Positions 21,209-29,545 of a stretch of 45,485 nucleotides of DNA are shown piece after piece; within the stretch, counting starts at the first letter, position 1, and each line of letters opens with the position of its first letter. The notes under the pieces are model-generated. The model ran no database searches. It worked only from the letters and a program-made list of their open reading frames with translations, and was not told the origin of the DNA. Position numbers and translations under genes: made by a program. This stretch comes from a virus. The stretch is from positions 1 to 45,485 of the IMG/VR virus record IMGVR_UViG_3300037833_000028. One strand, given 5' to 3'.

Positions 21209-21610
21209 ATGCCGCCCCAAACGCGAAAAGTAATTATTAAAACATCCGCTCCGAATTTGCCGCTGGAATTTGAGCCTGAATTTACTGCCGGTAATGACTG
21301 GGTCATCCCGTCACAGGTAATTTCTGTGACAACCAATGCTCAAGGTTTGGCGGCGGTGGATCTTTGGGTGATTACGGGTCGCGCCGTCCGGTGGAAAGTC
21401 CGCACCGCCATTGGTTACGGCTTTGCAGTGCCTGAAAGGAAGTTCGATTTAGTTCTCGGCGACGAAATTGAATTAGCCGATTTAGTTCAGGCGGGAACGG
21501 GCAATTATCCGCAGCCGGTTTATGCCTATATTGATGACCGATTAGACGAACTCGACCTCGATGCTTTCGACGCAAATTTAGTCTTAATTTACGAAATAAC
21601 AAAGTTATAG
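21209..21610 (+). CDS. Hypothetical virion-region protein
   Basis: 133 residues, mostly beta. It opens RKVIIKTSAPNLPLEFEPEF and continues with strands such as AAVDLWVITGRAVRWKVRTAIG. No hydrophobic helix or signal peptide. Placement just ahead of the tail-fibre pair suggests a baseplate or fibre accessory, but no domain is recognised. Confidence 0.6.
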   Translation: MPPQTRKVIIKTSAPNLPLEFEPEFTAGNDWVIPSQVISVTTNAQGLAAVDLWVITGRAVRWKVRTAIGYGFAVPERKFDLVLGDEIELADLVQAGTGNYPQPVYAYIDDRLDELDLDAFDANLVLIYEITKL

Positions 21611-21619
21611 GAGAAGAAC

Positions 21620-22048
21620 ATGTCACTCGAATCGAGAATTACAGCCGTCGTTCAGGCAATTGCCACTGATATCAAATCCCTGCTCAGCAAACAGGGTGAT
21701 TTAACGACACTTTCGACTACGGCGAAAGGAAATCTAGTCAGCGCCATCAATGAATTGAGTACGGCAATCGCTTCGGGCAGCTCGATTAATGATGCCGCGG
21801 CTTCAAATTCCACTAACAGCGCTTATTCCGCCAATAAAATCACAACGCTGCTGAATACTTTAAAGGGTGAGATTCTTGGCGGAGCTTCAGCCAGTTACGA
21901 CACATTGATCGAGATTCAAACTCTTCTGCAGGGGGATGCCACTGCAATATCCGGATTGCTGGCAGCCGTCAACGCGCGCGCATTATCAAGCGATATCGGC
22001 GACACGGATCACAATTTCGTCACGGATTACACGGCAGCGAAGGTTTAA
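21620..22048 (+). CDS. Tail-fibre-like protein (short)
   Basis: 142 residues with a strong GGAG ahead. The opening (MSLESRITAVVQAIATDIKSLL) shares its pattern with the next fibre gene (MTLEQRIIALAQAIGLDVKKAL), so it is likely a docking module. LSTTAKGNLVSAINEL (about 31-46) and the DAAASNSTNSAYSANKI stretch are common in fibre-associated phage proteins. The C-terminus has DTDHNFVTDYTAAKV, also seen in phage fibres. It would be trimeric and virion-bound. Confidence 0.7.
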   Translation: MSLESRITAVVQAIATDIKSLLSKQGDLTTLSTTAKGNLVSAINELSTAIASGSSINDAAASNSTNSAYSANKITTLLNTLKGEILGGASASYDTLIEIQTLLQGDATAISGLLAAVNARALSSDIGDTDHNFVTDYTAAKV

Positions 22049-22052
22049 TTAA

Positions 22053-23429
22053 ATGACTTTAGAACAGCGAATCATAGCATTAGCCCAGGCAATCGGATTG
22101 GACGTTAAAAAAGCTCTTCCGATTCCTGTTGCTACGTACGAAGATATTCCGGCAGACGCTCCGCTTCACCAGGAATATTTCGTGTTGACGGGCACGCAAG
22201 CGGGGAAAACATTTCGCTGTTTCGATGCTTCCGTTTCACCGTCTTTGGTGGGCGAAATTTATATTGCCGGAAAATCCGTCATCGGTTTATCGAGTTTAGC
22301 GCAAGAAGTTTTAGATGCCATCGCAGCAGGCGGCGGCAGTAATTCCGCGCCGACAGCTTTGGGCGTAGCGATTACCGGAACGGCAACGGTCGGGCAGACT
22401 TTAACCGGTTCGTTTACTTATGCCGATCCCGACAGCGATCCGGCGGGAACTCATACTTACAAATGGTATCGAGCTGATGATAATTCAGGAACGAACGAAG
22501 CGGCGATTTCCGGAGCGACGACGACGACTTACGTTTTAGTCGCAGCCGATGCTGGAAAATTCATCCGGTTTTCAGTCATACCGAAAGCGACGACCGGCAC
22601 ATTGACCGGCGCGGAAACATTCAGCGCGAGAACGGCAGCGGTTGCTAATTACACGCCCGCAGCGCCAACTAACGCAACTGTCAACGACACGACGAACATG
22701 TTCGGCTGGACTAACACGTCCGGCATTACTTCGCCGTCAGACTACGAATATTCAACAAACAGCGGCTCGACTTGGACGACGGCGACGAGCAATCCGCAGG
22801 ACGTCGGAAACATCGCCATCGCTTCAGGCGCGGCGCAAGTGAGAGTCAAAGCGGCAACGGGCAGAAATGCGTCGGCGGCTTTGGTTTCAGGCGCGGCGTT
22901 CACGGTTTCCGCAGGCGGTGCGGTTGACGTGACGTACAACAACACGCTTAATTTCGCTGTTTCCGGCGGCAACGATGTCCGACGCAGCGGCAGCGTCGGA
23001 CGTGCCAGTTCCGACCAAAGCATTACCGCCGATTCAACAGAGAAGTTTACGTTCTACCCAAACCCGGACGGCGCAGAAACGGGATTAATAGACGTTTACG
23101 CGCATTTAGTTCCGCTGTCCGGAGCGCCTTATACAACGACTGACGCAAGTGCTTTTATGCAGGCAGGTGTTCCTCTTAGGATTCACGGCTACGTCGGCGG
23201 CGCGCAGGTTAAACGCGACGCCAATGTTTACGGCACGGACGCAAGTGCGATTGTTCCGGCTAATAAATTGAGCTTCGGTTTTACGGGAACGCGAAAACCG
23301 ACATTGTTTGTCAATGATGTGGCGTTTTACGTTTCGCCGACGACAGCCGCGGCGGGCGAATACATACTTTTCTTAATTTTGAATAACGGCGTGACATCAG
23401 TTGGATTAAATAACGTGGTGGTGGAATAA
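22053..23429 (+). CDS. Tail fibre with Ig-like domains
   Basis: 458 residues. N-terminal docking motif (1-22) as in the upstream gene. A cadherin/Ig-like domain (about 105-195: ATVGQTLTGSFTYADPDSDPAGTHTYKWYRADD) comes next. Residues about 200-290 hold a repeat unit (YEYSTNSGSTW, QVRVKAATGRNASAAL) also found twice in the distal tail protein at 42690. The remainder is beta-rich with a Gly-containing end. It is probably a receptor-binding or decorating fibre. The stop overlaps the next ATG by one base. Confidence 0.75.
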   Translation: MTLEQRIIALAQAIGLDVKKALPIPVATYEDIPADAPLHQEYFVLTGTQAGKTFRCFDASVSPSLVGEIYIAGKSVIGLSSLAQEVLDAIAAGGGSNSAPTALGVAITGTATVGQTLTGSFTYADPDSDPAGTHTYKWYRADDNSGTNEAAISGATTTTYVLVAADAGKFIRFSVIPKATTGTLTGAETFSARTAAVANYTPAAPTNATVNDTTNMFGWTNTSGITSPSDYEYSTNSGSTWTTATSNPQDVGNIAIASGAAQVRVKAATGRNASAALVSGAAFTVSAGGAVDVTYNNTLNFAVSGGNDVRRSGSVGRASSDQSITADSTEKFTFYPNPDGAETGLIDVYAHLVPLSGAPYTTTDASAFMQAGVPLRIHGYVGGAQVKRDANVYGTDASAIVPANKLSFGFTGTRKPTLFVNDVAFYVSPTTAAAGEYILFLILNNGVTSVGLNNVVVE

Positions 23430-25489
23430 TGCCGGTTTTAGGAACTCCAATAGCGAAGTTTACAGATATACACGGGGCAAATACCACCGGATACACGGCG
23501 TTTGAAAAGCAGCCGGTTTTATTCTTTGGCAATTACTCGGAGAACGTTTCGCGTTTTCGTCTTGATTACGGTGACGGAATCGTTAACGAAGAATGTCTGC
23601 GTCACGCTCACCAATATCTGAATGCCGGTGTTTACGTCGCAACCTTGACCGTTTGGAACGATTTGAACGAATCGCACTCGGTTTCAGTCGGCATTGTCGC
23701 TTCCGGCATCACTAATCGCGCCGCTGAATATGTTACCTCGATGGCGCAGATTCAGACGATCATCAACACGTATTCGGCAAATCCGTCGGGACTTCCGCCG
23801 CATATTAAAATCGCGTCCGGTTCAACGCTGCTCGGTAATTTAACTTTGCCTTTGAGAACGTGGAACGGTTTTATTTTAATCGAGTCGGACGGAGATTTCT
23901 TCGATATTTACGAGCGAATCCAGCCGGGCGACGCCAGACTGGTGAAAATGATCGCCAACGCGAACACGACCCCGGTGATCGACGGCAATCTGCAAAATCG
24001 GGGCGGTTTTTATTTTCGCGGCATCGAGTTCGGCGCAAATCGCGCGCAGCCGTGCCTGGTCGATCTGTCTCAAACTTTCAACAATCACGCTGCCATCGGG
24101 CGCAATTATATATTTCAGCACTGCGCTTCCAACACGGGCGCGGCTTATAGGATTCAGCGCGCCATCTACAACGGCGCGGAAGACACTACTTTCATCGGCT
24201 GCACTTTCAAAGGCGTTATTTCGGCAAGCGGCGATTGTCAGGCAATTTGCTGGATTACCGGAAACGGCAGATCGAGCGTTTTCAACTGCGATTTAAGAGC
24301 AACTTCTGAAAATATTATGACCGGCGGCGATTCGTCGTATATGCGAACGCAGACAACAATTACTGCTACGTCAACTACAACACAGCTTAAAGTTGGCTCT
24401 GTCGCGAACGCTTTTATCGGCAATGTCGTCGCCGTTCACCACGCAGTTGATGCCAATTATACGCGCGGAATGGTCTGGACAAACATTAAAGCTATTGACG
24501 TTGCTACCAATACGTTGACGGTTGATGCAATTCCATTTGTTCCGGATCTGACAACCAAAGTAAATTTCGGCACTTGCCCGTCCGACATCGAATTTCGCTA
24601 CTGCATTTTCCCGAAAGATGTGGCTTGGAAAGGTGTTTATGGTGTCAAGAACAACTTTGAAATTAAACACGGCGACCGCATCATTGCTAAAAAATGTATT
24701 TTCCGAACGATGTGGCGGTCTGAACAATGGACAGGACTAAACGTGAAATCAACACCGCAGCACGCTTGGGGCGCTGGCGTTGAATACACCTGTTGCCGAA
24801 ACATTCATTTCGTTGATAGTCGGCTTGATGATATGCACACCGATTTAGGAACGATGTATGCCGTTACATTGGCTTACGACGGTTACGGAAATCTCGGAGC
24901 GTCAAATCCGCATATTTCAATGCCGACTGAAAATATTGTCTTTACGAATTTCCTTGTTGAAGGCGCGACATATTCCTTTATTATGACCGGCTCGAATAAA
25001 GTGAAGTTCAATAAGGTGACTGCAGTTAAAAGTTTGTATTTCGGTCTGTATTTTGAGGGACCGTGTCTTGATATGGAAATCAAAGATTCTATTGTCGAAC
25101 ACGGTTTGATCAGTCCGACCGGTTACGGGAACAACGTCGTCAACGTCGAAGGCGGCGGATCGACCACAACAAATAAATTCGCCTACATCACCAATCGCAG
25201 CAGCGAGTCGAGTTATCCGAATACGGCTAATTCGATGAAGCTCGGAGACGTGGCTGCGGCTGGCTTTACTAATTACGCCGCTGGCAATTACCAGCTTTCA
25301 GAATCTTCGCCGCTTGCCGCTTATGCGACGGACGGCGGCGCGGTTGGAGTGGATTGGTCAAAAATGGTCAGCGAAACGGTTGCTACCGGAACAATTGCAG
25401 CGCCAAACGAAGGTGGCAGTGGCGGCGGTATTCCGGCAACCTGCGCGACAATTTTCACGTGGGAAAACCATCAGATAACAAACTTATGA
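23429..25489 (+). CDS. Tailspike with PKD-like and beta-helix domains
   Basis: 686 residues. Residues about 30-95 fit a PKD-like fold (FRLDYGDGIVNEE, then HQYLNAGVYVATLTVWND). From about 100 to 640 is a right-handed parallel beta-helix, as in pectate-lyase-like phage tailspikes (FYFRGIEFGANRAQPC, NIVFTNFLVEG, NKVKFNKVTAVKS). The C-terminus is Gly-rich, then ICATIF-like strands. It is likely to bind or degrade host polysaccharide. No catalytic residues can be assigned. The ATG overlaps the fibre stop (TAATG) and the stop overlaps the next gene (ATGA). Confidence 0.8.
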   Translation: MPVLGTPIAKFTDIHGANTTGYTAFEKQPVLFFGNYSENVSRFRLDYGDGIVNEECLRHAHQYLNAGVYVATLTVWNDLNESHSVSVGIVASGITNRAAEYVTSMAQIQTIINTYSANPSGLPPHIKIASGSTLLGNLTLPLRTWNGFILIESDGDFFDIYERIQPGDARLVKMIANANTTPVIDGNLQNRGGFYFRGIEFGANRAQPCLVDLSQTFNNHAAIGRNYIFQHCASNTGAAYRIQRAIYNGAEDTTFIGCTFKGVISASGDCQAICWITGNGRSSVFNCDLRATSENIMTGGDSSYMRTQTTITATSTTTQLKVGSVANAFIGNVVAVHHAVDANYTRGMVWTNIKAIDVATNTLTVDAIPFVPDLTTKVNFGTCPSDIEFRYCIFPKDVAWKGVYGVKNNFEIKHGDRIIAKKCIFRTMWRSEQWTGLNVKSTPQHAWGAGVEYTCCRNIHFVDSRLDDMHTDLGTMYAVTLAYDGYGNLGASNPHISMPTENIVFTNFLVEGATYSFIMTGSNKVKFNKVTAVKSLYFGLYFEGPCLDMEIKDSIVEHGLISPTGYGNNVVNVEGGGSTTTNKFAYITNRSSESSYPNTANSMKLGDVAAAGFTNYAAGNYQLSESSPLAAYATDGGAVGVDWSKMVSETVATGTIAAPNEGGSGGGIPATCATIFTWENHQITNL

Positions 25490-25890
25490 ACTTTACAAAA
25501 GCAGGAATTGCCAGTCTGATAATCACCGTTTTCTCGAATCCGGCGACGTGGATTCTGCTCGCAGTCATAGGCGTCGTGATAATTCTTTCCGGCGTCATCG
25601 GTTCGTGCAATGTCGCTAATTGGAACAAAAAAGCGACCAGCGCTAACAACAATATTCAAAACTCCGCCGTCAATGCCGCAGTGAGCGAAGCGACGGCGAA
25701 CGCGACCGAAAAGCAGGTCAATAAATTGGAGAATATCGCAAATGCTAAAGAAACTAATGCCAATAACGCTGCGGCTAATTTTAACGCTATTTCTAACCGC
25801 AGTGCCGGTTATTACTCAAACAACGCAAGCGACGCCCGCGCCAACTTCTGCCGGGAATATCCTGGCGATCCCTTGTGCGGAAATCGCTGA
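25486..25890 (+). CDS. Membrane protein with helical periplasmic tail (spanin-like partner)
   Basis: 134 residues from the ATG at 25486 (ATGA overlap with the tailspike). One hydrophobic helix (about 19-40: PATWILLAVIGVVIILSGVIGSC) is followed by an Asn/Ala-rich helical region (about 45-110) and CREYPGDPLCGNR at the end. The 3' third contains the start of another gene in a different frame. Such a layout (single N-terminal helix, coiled coil, nested partner) recalls two-component spanins such as Rz/Rz1. The comparison rests on architecture alone. Confidence 0.65.
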   Translation: MNFTKAGIASLIITVFSNPATWILLAVIGVVIILSGVIGSCNVANWNKKATSANNNIQNSAVNAAVSEATANATEKQVNKLENIANAKETNANNAAANFNAISNRSAGYYSNNASDARANFCREYPGDPLCGNR

Positions 25891-26155
25891 CGCGAAAGAA
25901 CGAAGTAGCTGTGAATTATCCTTGATGCTCAACAAAACGCTTGCCGACAAAATCGCTGCTGTCGCGCTCGCGGAAAGCCGTCTCGAAGCATTGAACGCGC
26001 AAAAAGAGCTGACGGCAGAGCAGCGGCAGCTGGCGGCGGATTTGAGAAAGGTCATTGCCGACAACAAAGAGCAAATCGGATTCTACAAAGATTTGGTCGA
26101 GCTTTTATATAAACGACCGCCGAAGAAATGTTTTATTTCGATATTTAATTGTTGA
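25742..26155 (+). CDS. Exported coiled-coil protein nested in the upstream gene
   Basis: 137 residues. It begins inside the previous gene in another frame (149-base overlap), with GGAG about 10 bases before the ATG. A hydrophobic N-terminus (MLKKLMPITLRLILTLFLTAVPVI) acts as signal or anchor. ILAIPC (about 41-46) resembles a lipobox only weakly. Residues about 70-125 form a long charged coiled coil (LAESRLEALNAQKELTAEQRQLAADLRKVI). The C-terminus ends in a Cys pair (KKCFISIFNC). It is probably the partner of the upstream membrane protein, acting in lysis. Inferred. Confidence 0.65.
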   Translation: MLKKLMPITLRLILTLFLTAVPVITQTTQATPAPTSAGNILAIPCAEIADAKERSSCELSLMLNKTLADKIAAVALAESRLEALNAQKELTAEQRQLAADLRKVIADNKEQIGFYKDLVELLYKRPPKKCFISIFNC

Positions 26156-26183
26156 TAATGCCGAGCCTTCTTAAGTTTTACCT

Positions 26184-26426
26184 ATGTTTCGTAAAAACGA
26201 CTTTCTACATACTTTGCTCAGAACCGATCGCCACATCATAGAAGTTCAGAACGCTTCCTTAATGATTGTCGTCGGCGCAGTGTTTCTTCTCGAACACGGT
26301 AATTTATACAATCGTTTTCCCGACACCTATGAGTTTATGGAATGGCTGCCCGCCTGGGTTTGGGGAACGGTGTTTTTAATCGCCGGTTTCGTTCACCTCG
26401 TTGCCCTGCGTCTCGGTCATCGCTAG
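26184..26426 (+). CDS. Membrane protein, N-terminal half (ends at in-frame TAG)
   Basis: 80 residues up to a TAG at 26424-26426. Two hydrophobic helices (about 25-37 and 58-76) with WLPAWVWGTVFLIAGFVHLVALRLGHR at the end. The same frame stays open for 59 more codons beyond the TAG and continues as membrane protein, up to a TAA that overlaps the following gene. TAG is used as a normal stop elsewhere in this genome (for example 13763, 21610, 27213, 39004), so wholesale recoding is unlikely. Either a truncation mutation or leaky readthrough. Function unknown. Confidence 0.65.
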   Translation: MFRKNDFLHTLLRTDRHIIEVQNASLMIVVGAVFLLEHGNLYNRFPDTYEFMEWLPAWVWGTVFLIAGFVHLVALRLGHR

Positions 26427-26606
26427 GTTCGCAAACATATTTTACTGATTAAAAGCGGCTTGTGGATGTATCTGTCCGTTTGCGTTTTCAACGGCGATAT
26501 TTATTCAATCGGCGGGTATTTCTATTTCGTTTTTTCGCTGATTGCCGCCCGGTCTTTTTTTCAGGTTCAAATATACAGCGACGATCTATCGTTAACCAAT
26601 GCTTAA
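26427..26606 (+). other. In-frame continuation of the membrane protein beyond TAG
   Basis: Reading on from the TAG gives VRKHILLIKSGLWMYLSV and then two further hydrophobic stretches (SIGGYFYFVFSLIAARSFFQV), ending TNA and TAA at 26604-26606. This TAA lies 5 bases after the start of the next gene (26599), the kind of overlap seen at most gene joints here. The codon composition matches a genuine membrane protein. The full frame (140 codons counting the TAG) would have four helices. Confidence 0.55.
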
Positions 26607-27213
26607 TGAAATCTTCCACTTATTTAGCTGGCTCAAAACTCTGGCAATCGCGGGCGTTTCCTCGTTTGCCGGTTGGTATGCCGGAACGGTCGTTGCTTTG
26701 CAGACACCGACGCCTGTTCCGAAAACGCACTTCTGGGAAGAGCCGGCAGTAACAGCCGGAATCGTCGCAGGATTGTTCGTCCTCATCAGCAAGCTGATTG
26801 ATCGCTACTGGCTTAAAGGCGACAAAAAAGGCGAGCGCGAGGAAAAGTTCTTTGAGAATTTCCAAAAGCTGACGCAAGCCGAACGCGAAGCGGTTTTAAG
26901 CCGGATGGACGCTTTGCAGGAAGATACGGCGAGTTTTTTCCGCGAGCAGCTGCGCTTCAAGGATGAGCAGATGGATCTGAAGCACAGGGAAATCGAGACG
27001 ATGAAGCAGGCGGAAAACAGTTTGCGAATCAGAACGCACGTTTTCAACGATTACATTAATTCGGTTCATCTACATTTGAGAATTTGCTACGGGCTAATGC
27101 GGAAAAAGGAAATCGAAGTGCCGTCGTTTCGCCTGAAATATCACGACGATTTAATGATGGAAACGATGAAGCAAATTGATGCTGAAAAGAAGCGAGATGG
27201 AGAGATGCATTAG
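26599..27213 (+). CDS. Membrane-anchored coiled-coil protein
   Basis: 204 residues. Two hydrophobic segments near the N-terminus (about 11-34 and 48-66: AVTAGIVAGLFVLISKLI), then a very charged helical region (70-145) with RFKDEQMDLKHREIETMKQAENSL. The C-terminal 55 residues are helical (HVFNDYINSVHLHLRICYGLM). It overlaps the continuation of the previous gene by 8 bases, and its own stop (TAG) is followed directly by the next ATG. The role is unknown. Confidence 0.6.
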   Translation: MLNEIFHLFSWLKTLAIAGVSSFAGWYAGTVVALQTPTPVPKTHFWEEPAVTAGIVAGLFVLISKLIDRYWLKGDKKGEREEKFFENFQKLTQAEREAVLSRMDALQEDTASFFREQLRFKDEQMDLKHREIETMKQAENSLRIRTHVFNDYINSVHLHLRICYGLMRKKEIEVPSFRLKYHDDLMMETMKQIDAEKKRDGEMH

Positions 27214-27399
27214 ATGAGCGAAACAATCCAAATCCCAGAAGCGGCGGCGGCTGAAGCTCCGGCAGCATTGACCGATGAAGAAACCTTAAACGCGACAGTG
27301 ATTTGTTTCCGGCTCGGCAAGCACGTTGATTACGGGATCGGCAATTTAATTCGCTGCGCACGATGCGGGAAGATAATTTATCGAGGGGAAAATAAATAG
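27214..27399 (+). CDS. Small protein with single CxxC
   Basis: 61 residues. An Ala/Glu-rich disordered N-terminus (ETIQIPEAAAAEAPAAL) precedes CARCGKIIYRG at the end (Cys48 and Cys51), half of a zinc ribbon. Cys31 lies further upstream. It starts directly after a TAG stop. It is the last gene before the iteron repeats; its final codons lie within the first repeat. Confidence 0.55.
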   Translation: MSETIQIPEAAAAEAPAALTDEETLNATVICFRLGKHVDYGIGNLIRCARCGKIIYRGENK

Positions 27400-27462
27400 G
27401 TAGTTTTGACTCCTACAAGTATGTAGTTTTGATTTCCCTAAATAGGTAGTTTTGACTCTGAA
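27394..27462. repeat. Three 23-bp iterons upstream of the terminase genes
   Basis: Three units begin at 27394, 27417 and 27440, exactly 23 bases apart. The shared core is AxxTAxGTAGTTTTGAxT; units 1 and 3 are the same over 19 bases (AAATAGGTAGTTTTGACTC) and unit 2 has five changes. Two helical turns is a spacing suited to repeated protein binding on one DNA face. The position just ahead of the small terminase gene suggests a packaging (pac/cos) recognition site or an operator. Confidence 0.7.
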
Positions 27463-27467
27463 ATAAT

Positions 27468-27572
27468 ATGAGCGAATTGGAATTTTATTTAATAATTGGA
27501 GCGATTTTTTGCGTGATATACGGCTTTGGTCTGTGGGATGAACGAAGACAAAATCGGCAACGAATAAAATAA
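27468..27572 (+). CDS. Very small membrane protein
   Basis: 34 residues (MSELEFYLIIGAIFCVIYGFG, then a basic tail). One transmembrane helix is predicted (about 6-22). Its TAA overlaps the ATG of the small terminase gene by one base (TAATG), which supports real translation. No clear ribosome-binding site. Function unknown. Confidence 0.45.
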   Translation: MSELEFYLIIGAIFCVIYGFGLWDERRQNRQRIK

Positions 27573-27985
27573 TGCCAAACAGGACAAAAAAGACACCTGA
27601 AAAATACGAGAAGTTTCTCGCCTCTTTGCGAAAGACCGGCGGGAACATCGCCCGTGCCGCTCGCGCTGAAAAGATTGACCGAAGCACGGCATATCGTTGG
27701 CGAGAAGAAGATAAAGACTTTGCCGCTAGGTGGGACGAAGCCATTCAGGACGGTCTCGATGATTTAGAAGAAGAAGCGCGGCGCAGGGCTTACAAAGGAC
27801 TGCGGCAGGCGATTTATTATAAAGGCGCGGTCGTCGGCTATGAATACGAATATTCCGATACGTTGATGATATTTCTGCTCAAAGGCGGAAGACCTGAAAA
27901 ATATAAAGAGCGTCACGAAGTTAATTTAAATGTTGGCGAACTTACAGACGAAGAATTATCCAGAATCGCTAATTCTAAAGGCTAA
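27572..27985 (+). CDS. terS: Small terminase subunit
   Basis: 137 residues. An N-terminal helix-turn-helix (about 14-50: EKFLASLRKTGGNIARAARAEKIDRSTAYRWREED) is typical of terminase small subunits. A helical oligomerisation part (DGLDDLEEEARRRAYKG) and FLLKGGRPEKYKERHEV follow, the latter a common feature in these proteins. It would bind the packaging site (candidate: the iterons at 27394-27462) and activate the large subunit. It overlaps the next gene by 56 bases. Confidence 0.8.
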   Translation: MPNRTKKTPEKYEKFLASLRKTGGNIARAARAEKIDRSTAYRWREEDKDFAARWDEAIQDGLDDLEEEARRRAYKGLRQAIYYKGAVVGYEYEYSDTLMIFLLKGGRPEKYKERHEVNLNVGELTDEELSRIANSKG

Positions 27986-29531
27986 AGCCGAACTGGAACT
28001 CAGGCGGCGGCGGCGTGAACGCGACAAAGCTCTCGAAGAAAAACGGGTGATTTGGCGTGACAGACCCGACCTGTATGCAAAAGATCGGCTCAACCTCGAT
28101 TTGACCGGCGCGCAGATTCAAATTCTTTATTCGATTCTTAATAATCGCCGCACTGCCGTTAAAGCGCATCATTCTTTAGGCAAAACATTCATCGCGGCAG
28201 TGGCTTTGCTCTGGTGGATCGACTGCTGGCAGTCTCACATCGGTTACATCACCGCGCCGACATGGGGACAGGCACTAGGTTTGACGTTCAAACAGGCAAA
28301 GCGTCTGGCGATGATCAATAAGTTGGATTTCGAGATTCTCGATTCCGGGTTGATCCGCGACCGTGACCGATTCAAACAAACCGAAAGATTTATCAAAGCG
28401 CTCAACGCCGCTAACGGCGAAGGATTCCAGGGCGAACACACCGCGCCGATTTTAATCATTGTCGAAGAGGCTGTCGGCGTTCCGAATTATATTTTCGACG
28501 CGATGGAAGGATTGATGACCGACCCGCGCTGCCGCTGGTGCCTGGTCTTCAACCCGACCGACGAGGCGACTAAAGCCGGCGAGCTGTGCGAAGCGCCGAA
28601 CGTCGTGACCTTTTCGTTTTCCGCGCTCGATCACCCGAATATCACAGCCGAATTAAACTGCGAGCCTGTGCCGTTTGCGGGCGCGGTCAGTCTTCAGTGG
28701 CTCTACGAGCAGATCGACGTCGAATGCGAAGAGGTTGATACGGAAACGGCGAACTGTTTCGAGTTTTACGCGCTCGAAGAAATCAAAAAAGCTCTGGACG
28801 GAGTTCCGGTGTCCGAATCGAGCCGCAAATGTTTCTACAAACCTACAGCATTCTTTCAGGGCAGAGTTTTAGGCGAGTTTCCAACCGAGGCGAGCAATAA
28901 AGTCATACCGAGCGGCTGGCTTAATGATTTGCCGCGCATTAAAGAATTGGAGTATCACGCGATCGAAATCGGCTGCGACGTTGCCCGTTTCGGCGATGAC
29001 AGAACGACTATCGCCGCCAGGCAGGGAAGCGTTCTGCTCTCGCTCAAAGAATGCCGCAAATTCGATTCGTTCGCCATTGTCCAGGCTATTCAGGAAACGC
29101 TCGCTGAAATCGGCGGCGGATATAACACGCCGATCAAATTGGACGTGACCGGCGGACTAGGAACCGGTCCGTATGACATTTTAATCAGCGAAGGTTATGA
29201 CGCGGTTGCCGTCAATTCGTCAGAGAAAGCATTTAACGAAGAGCAGTATCCGAATCGCCGCTCTGAATTATGGTTCGATCTGCAGGACAGAGTGCGGGAA
29301 AAACGTTTTGATATTTCCCGAATCCCGCAGGAGCAGCGGCGGCGGCTCATTAAGGAACTTTCAACGCCGATGTATCTCATTCGTAAAGGACGCAAAACCG
29401 TCGAAGATAAATCGGAAATCAAAAAACGTCTCGGCTATTCGCCGGATTTGGCTGATGCTGTGAATTTAGCCTTCTCGGTTGATACGGCTTACGCAGGAAG
29501 TTACGAAACCGGCGTTCCGTATGCGAGTTAA
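27930..29531 (+). CDS. terL: Large terminase subunit (DNA packaging ATPase/nuclease)
   Basis: 533 residues. Walker A variant KAHHSLGKT (78-86) and Walker B ILIIVEEA (164-171) mark the ATPase. The RNase H-like nuclease has Asp340 in GCDVARFGDDRT, Asp395 in LDVTGGLG, and an Asp in YSPDLADAVNLAF near the end. It cuts concatemers and pumps DNA through the portal at 30766. It starts inside terS, typical of coupled expression. The first 35 residues are basic and possibly disordered. Confidence 0.92.
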   Translation: MLANLQTKNYPESLILKAKAELELRRRRRERDKALEEKRVIWRDRPDLYAKDRLNLDLTGAQIQILYSILNNRRTAVKAHHSLGKTFIAAVALLWWIDCWQSHIGYITAPTWGQALGLTFKQAKRLAMINKLDFEILDSGLIRDRDRFKQTERFIKALNAANGEGFQGEHTAPILIIVEEAVGVPNYIFDAMEGLMTDPRCRWCLVFNPTDEATKAGELCEAPNVVTFSFSALDHPNITAELNCEPVPFAGAVSLQWLYEQIDVECEEVDTETANCFEFYALEEIKKALDGVPVSESSRKCFYKPTAFFQGRVLGEFPTEASNKVIPSGWLNDLPRIKELEYHAIEIGCDVARFGDDRTTIAARQGSVLLSLKECRKFDSFAIVQAIQETLAEIGGGYNTPIKLDVTGGLGTGPYDILISEGYDAVAVNSSEKAFNEEQYPNRRSELWFDLQDRVREKRFDISRIPQEQRRRLIKELSTPMYLIRKGRKTVEDKSEIKKRLGYSPDLADAVNLAFSVDTAYAGSYETGVPYAS

Positions 29532-29545
29532 TTTGGAGTGTAATT

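Noticed and set aside
23429-25489. Possible diversity-generating retroelement acting on the fibre or tailspike genes
   Set aside because: No reverse transcriptase gene and no template/variable repeat pair were found in the window.
26184-26606. General reassignment of TAG as a sense codon in this genome
   Set aside because: Several well-supported genes end in TAG (13763, 20739, 21610, 27213, 27399, 39004), so only this one TAG is odd.
26462-26752. Open plus-strand frame overlapping the end of the membrane gene and the start of the next
   Set aside because: It lies in a different frame from the hydrophobic continuation and overlaps a better supported gene from 26599 onward.
27394-27462. Repeats as a CRISPR array
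   Set aside because: Units are directly tandem with 23-base period; there are no unique spacers and no cas genes.
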